DNA of 64,000 bases from Bacteroidota bacterium. Lineage in GTDB: Bacteria > Bacteroidota > Bacteroidia > UBA8524. The stretch lies in NCBI GenBank assembly GCA_006226545.1, contig SBGR01000079.1, positions 1-64,000 of the forward strand. The letters are read 5' to 3'. The notes under the pieces are model-generated. The model was not told the origin of the DNA and made no database searches. It worked only from the letters and a program-made list of their open reading frames with translations. Positions 57,787-64,000 of this stretch are shown here, one piece after another. A program made the translations under genes and the position numbers. Numbering within the stretch: the stretch's first letter is position 1; each line of letters starts with the position of its first letter.

Positions 57787-58206
57787 ATGGGACTTCTTAA
57801 AGAATTTAAAGACTTCGCGGTTAAAGGCAATGTTATTGACTTAGCCGTTGCCGTGATTATCGGTGCTGAGTTTGGCAAAATCGTTTCTTCCTTGGTGAAG
57901 GACGTGATTATGCCGCCTATCGGAAAGCTACTGAACAATGTAAATTTCACAGAGCTATTTGTAGCATTGGATGGCAATACTTACGAGACCTTAGCTGCTG
58001 CCCAAGAAGCCGGAGCCCCTCTGCTGACTTACGGAAACTTTGTTCAGGCATTGGTTAATTTTACCATCATTGCTTTTGTGGTTTTCATGTTGGTAAGAAC
58101 CATCAACAAACTGAAGAAAAAAGAAGAAGCAGCTCCTGCAACACCGCCTCCTACTCCAGAGGATATCGTCTTGCTAAGAGAGATTCGCGACGCTTTAAAG
58201 AAATAG
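57787..58206 (+). CDS. mscL: Large-conductance mechanosensitive channel
   Basis: MGLLKEFKDFAVKGNVIDLAVAVIIGAEFGKIVSSLVKDVIMPPIG. Start trimmed from 57769. Confidence 0.96.
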   Translation: MGLLKEFKDFAVKGNVIDLAVAVIIGAEFGKIVSSLVKDVIMPPIGKLLNNVNFTELFVALDGNTYETLAAAQEAGAPLLTYGNFVQALVNFTIIAFVVFMLVRTINKLKKKEEAAPATPPPTPEDIVLLREIRDALKK

Positions 58207-58215
58207 CCTTAAGAC

Positions 58216-58242
58216 AGCCCTCCATGTGAGGGCTTCTTTTTT
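58216..58242 (+). terminator. Rho-independent terminator of mscL
   Basis: AGCCCTC-CATGT-GAGGGCT followed by TCTTTTTT. Confidence 0.8.
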
Positions 58243-58249
58243 ATATTTG
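58242..58249 (+). promoter_or_regulatory. -7 box TATATTTG, 4 nt before the tyrS ATG
   Basis: Exact TAnnTTTG directly abutting the mscL terminator; leaderless configuration. Confidence 0.5.
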
Positions 58250-58253
58250 CGGC

Positions 58254-59540
58254 ATGAGTAACAATGCCCTTATCGAAGAACTGAAGTGGAGAAACCTCTT
58301 ACACGATTCAACTCCCGGCGTGGAGGACCAACTGGATAAAGAGATGACCATCGGTTATGTGGGATTTGACCCAACTGCCGATTCACTTCACATCGGTAAC
58401 ATGGTTCCCATCATGTTATTGGTTCACTTGCAAAGGGCAGGTCATAAGCCTATTGCACTCGTTGGTGGTGCAACCGGTATGGTAGGCGACCCATCCGGTA
58501 AAACCCAAGAAAGACAGTTGCTGTCGATTGCCGACATCAACCACAACTTGGATTGCCAGAAAAAGCAATTGGAGAAATTTCTTCGCTTTGATAATTCTGA
58601 AAACTCAGCTGAGATTGTAAACAACTACGATTGGTTCAAAGACTGGGGCTTCCTCGACTTCATTCGCGAAGTAGGAAAACACATCTCCGTAAACTACATG
58701 ATGGCCAAAGACTCTGTTAAAAACAGACTGGAAACCGGTATGTCGTTCACTGAATTCACCTACCAGCTTATCCAAGGCTACGACTACGTTCACCTGAATC
58801 AAACCAAAGGAGTTAAGCTGCAAATGGGGGGTTCCGACCAGTGGGGGAATATCACCACCGGTACCGAATTGATTCGCCGTATGCACGGAGGTGATGCTTT
58901 TGCTATTACCGCACCACTGGTTAAAAAAGCTGACGGTACCAAATTCGGAAAATCTGAAGGCGGCAACGTTTGGCTGGATTCGGCCAAAACGAGTCCTTAT
59001 AAATTCTACCAGTTCTGGCTCAATACCTCGGATGAAGACGTAGAGAACTTCATTAAAATCTACTCGCTTAAAACAAAAGAGGAATTAGACAGCTTGATTA
59101 CAGAACACAAGCAAGATCCTGGACGCCGTATTCTTCAACATGCCATTGCCGATGAGCTAACCGCTCGAGTGCATTCAGAAGAGGACTTGAACAAAGCCAA
59201 AGACGCCAGCTCGGTGCTTTTCGCTAACAATACTGCCGAGTTATTGAAAACCCTCGACTTGGAAACCCTGGAAAGCATTTTTGAAGGCGTTCCTAATTCC
59301 GATCTTCCTCTTAGCGAATTGGAAGCCGGCATTCCAATGCTCGAATTCCTAGCGGATAAAACCGGTGTATTCCCTTCTCGCGGTGAAGCCCGCAAGATGA
59401 TTCAAGGCGGCGGTGTATCCATCAACAAAGAAAAGGTGGAGAGCGATGCAGGTACGGTCGACGCGTCATTTTTGCTTCAGAACAAGTATATCCTTGTTCA
59501 AAAAGGCAAAAAGAACCGCCACGTGGTGCAGGTTGGATAG
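58254..59540 (+). CDS. tyrS: Tyrosine--tRNA ligase
   Basis: YVGFDPTADSLHIGNMVPI; LQMGGSDQWGNITTG; KKADGTKFGKSEGGNVWLD; S4 domain GGVSINKEKV. Confidence 0.98.
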   Translation: MSNNALIEELKWRNLLHDSTPGVEDQLDKEMTIGYVGFDPTADSLHIGNMVPIMLLVHLQRAGHKPIALVGGATGMVGDPSGKTQERQLLSIADINHNLDCQKKQLEKFLRFDNSENSAEIVNNYDWFKDWGFLDFIREVGKHISVNYMMAKDSVKNRLETGMSFTEFTYQLIQGYDYVHLNQTKGVKLQMGGSDQWGNITTGTELIRRMHGGDAFAITAPLVKKADGTKFGKSEGGNVWLDSAKTSPYKFYQFWLNTSDEDVENFIKIYSLKTKEELDSLITEHKQDPGRRILQHAIADELTARVHSEEDLNKAKDASSVLFANNTAELLKTLDLETLESIFEGVPNSDLPLSELEAGIPMLEFLADKTGVFPSRGEARKMIQGGGVSINKEKVESDAGTVDASFLLQNKYILVQKGKKNRHVVQVG

Positions 59541-59592
59541 GCAATATCCAGGTCAGCAGCTAGCGAAGCATAGAACTCTTCTTCTTCACTCT

Positions 59593-59751
59593 TCACTTCT
59601 CCGAACGGTATTTCCGATAGGCGATAATAAGCCCGCTCGTTAACAAGATGCCCAGTCCTGAATCCAAAGGCGCGGGGTTCGGCGGCAAAGGTTGGGCTAC
59701 TAAACTGCACGGCAGGAGTAATAAGAGCGTAATACTGTAGAGGATTTTCAT
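59593..59751 (-). CDS. 52-aa PID-CTERM-like small sorting-domain protein (absent from ORF track)
   Basis: Hand translation MKILYSITLLLLLPCSLVAQPLPPNPAPLDSGLGILLTSGLIIAYRKYRSEK: signal peptide, Pro-rich linker, PLDSGL, hydrophobic segment, basic tail. Confidence 0.72.
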   Translation of the reverse strand: MKILYSITLLLLLPCSLVAQPLPPNPAPLDSGLGILLTSGLIIAYRKYRSEK

Positions 59752-59768
59752 GGTTCATATTTTTAAGA

Positions 59769-62717
59769 TTAGGGTTGGTATACGATGCGGCTTTGCTTTG
59801 ACTGAGATTCACCACATTGAAGTATGAAATAACTTCCTTTTGGAATAGCACTAGCTCCGCTAAAATTTGGAATTACTTTAATCAAACGCCCTTCTAGCGA
59901 ATACAATCTCGCCTCCTTCCCGATGCAGTATTGGCAAATTCCTTTTGCTTCAGCATCTGCTCCTGTTGTGCTTAAATGATTATCAGGTTTAAATGGCGTA
60001 TGGTATCTGAGCAGCCGGAAGCTTTGCAAAGAACAAGGAACGATTAGGCGTTGCTCGGGGAAGACCAGCACACTGTCTTCCCCCAGAATCAGCATTAGGG
60101 TATCTGTTCCCCACGCATGATCCACGAGCAACCGCCCTCCCACAAGATTTTTTGCACGCACTTGGAAATCGACCGGCTCCACTAGGCTGCGTTTTGACAG
60201 CACCGACCATTCTATGCCCTGCGCTTTCCAGAATAACTGCTGTGAACCGGCCGGCAAAAGGGCATCGCTAATTTTATTTGGTTTGATCGAAGCCTCCTCC
60301 GATTGCCATACCAGTATATTCCCTAGGGTATCTTCTCCATTGAGTAGGTAAATCGTAACTTGATTAGGTTGGTTTTTAAAGAGTGTCTGACCTTGCTCTA
60401 AGCAAAGCATACTGCTGTCAAAATCAAATGCCGAACTTACCGTATCTGAAGCCGCGCCTAACTTCACAAAAAAGGCTTGAAAGGGACGAATCTTACCATT
60501 GAGTTGTGCGTTACCCAATTGACCATTATGGGCCAAGTAACTTTCAGAGGAATTGCGGTAGAGGTAATGAAATTGATTGAGCTGTCCGCCCATCCCATTT
60601 CGTACAATGCCCCAATCTAAACTTGCCGTAAAAGGATTTGCAAGCAGGTTCCAGCCATCCACTACGGTGCTATCGCTAAAACTAGATGAATCTATTGGGA
60701 ACCCATAGGCTAACCTGCCCGCAGAATACTGGACCGGGTTATTTAATAGTCCACTAAATTGAAGAACCTTTCCTGAATCAGTGGGTGAGAAACGAAATGC
60801 GTATGCATTGCCCTGCCCGAAATTACTGGCACTATCTACATCGCTGCTCCATGTACCTTGAGTCGCATCCCAGCGAAAAATGTTTTGTCCCGAACCGGAA
60901 TACTGCATAGTAACTTTACCATTCCATTGGCTCAAACTTGCCTGAATGGGTGCTCCCAAATAAGCCCAACCGGATGAAGGCACGATTAGCTCCATGCTTA
61001 AATTGCCTTGAAGATCTCCCCCATTTTTCAAAAGTTGAGCACATCCAGAACTCGTGCATTTCAAAATTAATTTCCCCTCGCATTGCAATGTTCCACCAAG
61101 GAGTTCAACCTTACCGGCTACTTTCAAACTATCTTTAAGGGATACCGTGGCAAGGGTATTTTTAGCGAAGGTGATACTAGACCAAAAGGCGGTATCATAG
61201 GTAAAAGCAAGTTGATCAACGGAGTGATTTCCGGAAAAATACAAAACCGGTTCTCCCAAGGGCATCAAACTCCCTGAATGGGTGTTTACCGAATCTAAGC
61301 TGATACGAACATTGGAAACCGCAAGAATGCCGGAATCGAGGTGAAGGATGCCATTGACCACCTTGCTGGAATCCAGCAAAAGCTTTTGTGTTGAAAAGAG
61401 TTGGAGGTGAATTGAGGCATTAGTCGTATCCGCCCATTCATCGCCAACCTGTACAACCGAATCTTGGAGCTGGGTATATAGCAAGTGATTTAGCGATTGA
61501 ATGTTCCCGGAAAATGATGTAGAACCAGATATCTGAAGTGTATCCACAACGTATACGTTCGTGCCCGATTTAATTCCTGACCCATTCAATTCTAAATTTC
61601 GGTAAGCCACATTGGAAATAGTTTGATTGCCGGCACGCTGGTAAACTACTTTAGCATTCGGACCGAATACAACGGAATCAGGATGGAGACGAATGGCGGT
61701 TTGGGTTCCTCCAAGTAAACCAGCTTCGTGATGCAGAATGAATTTACCATCCAACTGAAAGAAAGATGCTTGTCCGGAGCTGATGCCAACATTGGAATTA
61801 GACATGGTCCAAACAGCCCCTTCGCTTAATTCAAATAAAGCCGAATCGGCCAAGTTGATATTACCAGAGCTGGTGCCTACGCTGGTACCAGAGATTTTCA
61901 GGTGTTTAAAAGGAATTCCGTTTCGGATGGTTTGTTGGCTGAGTGCATTGCCTTGGTATTCGATGCAACCACCGCTGATATCAAAAGAGCCGGAGATATC
62001 AGGTTTGGTACCTGTGCCTCCCAGCTGAAGCACGCCGCCAGATTGGATTAGCGAAGTAGCGGAACCGCCTATGCTTCTATTTTCTAGATTCACGGTATCG
62101 GTGCCGGATAGTTTTAAAACACCCAATGAATTGGTTCCACTGATGGCAGAGCTAAAGGTTTTAATCCCAAATGGACCGGTAAATTCCAGGGTATCGTAGG
62201 TTCTGCTTCCCCGGATGATGGCATTGCCTGCAGACGAAATGCAAATCCGGCCTGAATCGATGGTATAGGCTCCACTTAATTCGGGGAGCATAGTCTCTGT
62301 TTTAGCTAAAATCAAAGAACCGCCTCGAAGTTGCAAGGCGCCGGCACCGGAGACCGAAAACGTATCGGCCTCCAGTGAAGCGCTGTCTGCAATGCACAAA
62401 GTAGTACCGCCACCCATGCTTAGCGACTCACCCAAAGTCAAGCGGCTACCTCGTTCCAGCAACAGCACAGTTCCGACCCCACTGAAGCTCCAGGGTTGCG
62501 TGGTTGAAATACTCAATCCGTGTTGCACCACAAAGGTGTCTCCGGCGCTGAAGCCGGACGGGTGTATTCCACTCAAGTTCGGGGAGCTCCACCAGGATGA
62601 AAAGGCATGTACCGAATTTTGTCCGTCGTGATAGTAGGAAGTCTGGGCATAGACTGCATCCGTGCAGAAGCACTTCAACAGAAAAAGCAGCAAAACAAAA
62701 TGCACTTTTGGGTTCAT
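59769..62717 (-). CDS. T9SS-secreted beta-solenoid/adhesin-like surface protein
   Basis: Signal peptide; Ser/Gly-rich repeated beta pattern; C-terminal ARLYSLEGRLIKVIPNFSGASAIPKGSYFILQCGESQSKQSRIVYQP sorting domain. Confidence 0.82.
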   Translation of the reverse strand: MNPKVHFVLLLFLLKCFCTDAVYAQTSYYHDGQNSVHAFSSWWSSPNLSGIHPSGFSAGDTFVVQHGLSISTTQPWSFSGVGTVLLLERGSRLTLGESLSMGGGTTLCIADSASLEADTFSVSGAGALQLRGGSLILAKTETMLPELSGAYTIDSGRICISSAGNAIIRGSRTYDTLEFTGPFGIKTFSSAISGTNSLGVLKLSGTDTVNLENRSIGGSATSLIQSGGVLQLGGTGTKPDISGSFDISGGCIEYQGNALSQQTIRNGIPFKHLKISGTSVGTSSGNINLADSALFELSEGAVWTMSNSNVGISSGQASFFQLDGKFILHHEAGLLGGTQTAIRLHPDSVVFGPNAKVVYQRAGNQTISNVAYRNLELNGSGIKSGTNVYVVDTLQISGSTSFSGNIQSLNHLLYTQLQDSVVQVGDEWADTTNASIHLQLFSTQKLLLDSSKVVNGILHLDSGILAVSNVRISLDSVNTHSGSLMPLGEPVLYFSGNHSVDQLAFTYDTAFWSSITFAKNTLATVSLKDSLKVAGKVELLGGTLQCEGKLILKCTSSGCAQLLKNGGDLQGNLSMELIVPSSGWAYLGAPIQASLSQWNGKVTMQYSGSGQNIFRWDATQGTWSSDVDSASNFGQGNAYAFRFSPTDSGKVLQFSGLLNNPVQYSAGRLAYGFPIDSSSFSDSTVVDGWNLLANPFTASLDWGIVRNGMGGQLNQFHYLYRNSSESYLAHNGQLGNAQLNGKIRPFQAFFVKLGAASDTVSSAFDFDSSMLCLEQGQTLFKNQPNQVTIYLLNGEDTLGNILVWQSEEASIKPNKISDALLPAGSQQLFWKAQGIEWSVLSKRSLVEPVDFQVRAKNLVGGRLLVDHAWGTDTLMLILGEDSVLVFPEQRLIVPCSLQSFRLLRYHTPFKPDNHLSTTGADAEAKGICQYCIGKEARLYSLEGRLIKVIPNFSGASAIPKGSYFILQCGESQSKQSRIVYQP

Positions 62718-63058
62718 AGTAATGCGAAGCTCCGAGTGCTTGTGTCAGGAAAAAAGTGCATTTCCCTTCGTGACGAAGACAAGGATTAGCCTTGACACTC
62801 GGATAAAATTCTGACAGAAAATTCAAGTGAGAAATAAACTCAAATGAGATTAGGAGACTAGAATAACTTCATGAGCCTCCGGTTGATGACCACTTCTGTT
62901 ATTACTCCACTAATCAAGATCCAAATTCCAAAGAAGGGTCTCGAATTAGACTAGACTTTGGAACTTATAGAGCAGATGACAGATTTGCGCATACATCTAC
63001 AAAACTTTTTATCCTTCCATCGCTTATTGAATGGAAAGAAACCATTTAACTTGCCCTT

Positions 63059-64000
63059 GTGAAAGCAGAGATCATCACCATAGGAGACGAAATACTCATA
63101 GGCCAGATTGTTGATACCAATTCGGCATGGATGGGACAGCAACTGAACCCCATTGGAGTTGACATTGTGCAAATCAGTTCCATCTCGGATCAGGTGGAGC
63201 ATATTATCAAAGCCATCAATGAAGCCCGCGGCAGAGCCGATATTATTTTAATTACCGGAGGCCTTGGACCTACCAAAGACGATGTCACTAAAAAGACCTT
63301 AGCGAAGTACTTTGATTCGGAGATGGCGATGGATCCGATAGCTTTGGAGCATGTGACGCAGATTTTCGCTAAACGCAACTTGAAGATGATTGACATCAAC
63401 GAAGCGCAAGCCTTGCTGCCTGTGAAATGTAAACCACTCTACAATCCGGTGGGTACCGCTCCGGGCATGTGGTTTGAAGAAAATGAACAAGTGGTGGTTT
63501 CTATGCCGGGTGTGCCGTATGAGATGAAAAAAATGATGACTGAAAAAGTCATTCCAATGCTTCTAGAGCGTTATACCTTTCCGGTAATCCATCATAAAAA
63601 CTTCTTAACCAGCGGCATTGGCGAATCCTTCTTAAGTAAGCGCATTGCGCATCTGGAAGACAGCCTCCCTCCTCACATCAAACTTGCTTACCTCCCTAAT
63701 TACAGCACGGTTCGACTCCGTTTTTCGGCCAGAGGACAGGATGCCAAAGCCATGGAATCAGAGCTGGAAGAGATTGGACATCGCCTAAAAGAAATCATAC
63801 CTGAATACCTCATTTCAGACGAGGATATTCGCATTCAAGAAGTTATAGGCCGTATCCTTCAAGCTAAAAAACTAAAGATAGGCACAGCCGAAAGTTGTAC
63901 CGGCGGTTATATGGCCCACCTTATCACAAGCGTTGCCGGCAGCAGTGCGTATTTCATGGGATCAGTTGTTTCCTATTCGAATGAAGTGAAAATGCAGGAA
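63059..64000 (+). CDS. cinA: CinA-family competence/damage-inducible protein, GTG start, truncated by window end (absent from ORF track)
   Basis: VKAEIITIGDEILIGQIVDTNSAWMGQQL...ITGGLGPTKDDVTKKTLA...MPGVPYEMKKMM...IGTAESCTGGYMAHLITSVAGSSAYFMGSVVSYSNEVK. Confidence 0.95.
   Translation, partial: MKAEIITIGDEILIGQIVDTNSAWMGQQLNPIGVDIVQISSISDQVEHIIKAINEARGRADIILITGGLGPTKDDVTKKTLAKYFDSEMAMDPIALEHVTQIFAKRNLKMIDINEAQALLPVKCKPLYNPVGTAPGMWFEENEQVVVSMPGVPYEMKKMMTEKVIPMLLERYTFPVIHHKNFLTSGIGESFLSKRIAHLEDSLPPHIKLAYLPNYSTVRLRFSARGQDAKAMESELEEIGHRLKEIIPEYLISDEDIRIQEVIGRILQAKKLKIGTAESCTGGYMAHLITSVAGSSAYFMGSVVSYSNEVKMQE

Noticed and set aside
59498-59851. 117-aa minus-strand ORF overlapping the end of the T9SS gene and tyrS
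   Set aside because: The 52-aa PID-CTERM-like frame in the same region has coherent signal peptide and sorting features, while this ORF does not
62446-62826. 126-aa minus-strand ORF over the start of the 982-aa gene
   Set aside because: Out of frame with the confident signal peptide-bearing gene; cysteine/phenylalanine-rich junk-like composition
62870-62955. Minus-strand open stretch ...RPFFGIWILISGVITEVVINRRLMKLF* in the gap before cinA
   Set aside because: Looks like a membrane-segment tail or gene remnant, but lacks a start codon and is too short to support

Overview
This is a 64-kb chromosomal segment from a Bacteroidota (Flavobacteriales/Sphingobacteriales-like) bacterium. Supporting signs are T9SS sorting domains, CHU_C/PKD proteins, a TAnnTTTG -7 promoter motif and a sigma-crtI-crtB-crtY carotenoid cluster. 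Housekeeping genes include eno, carA, mdh, serS, tyrS, mscL, folE and a truncated cinA. Accessory content includes several large T9SS surface proteins, a TonB receptor, an ABC exporter, a CoA-transferase pair, tryptophan 2,3-dioxygenase with a 2-aminomuconate-deaminase-like RidA protein, and a PAS kinase with a receiver protein. I saw no convincing tRNA, rRNA, CRISPR array, IS element or prophage. The most interesting region is 21.4-42.5 kb on the minus strand. It holds seven tightly packed genes: a beta-helix protein, a doubly repetitive T9SS adhesin, a beta-propeller-like NarX-type histidine kinase, a NarL-type response regulator, an outer-membrane barrel, a 3042-aa TANFOR-like giant protein and a fibronectin-III protein. 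The seven fall into two transcription units. Each unit is preceded by the same 20-bp element (core TACACCT-TT-RGTTGTA, a NarL-like 7-2-7 inverted repeat), placed exactly 22 nt upstream of a -7-like box. This suggests a self-regulated surface-assembly system that I cannot match to a described one. Other notable signals: three copies of GTTTAA-N16-TTAAAC between the carotenoid sigma factor and the PTPS/folE genes; a roughly five-fold excess of the heptamer TCGCTAA/TTAGCGA; and an uncalled 52-aa PID-CTERM-like small protein.
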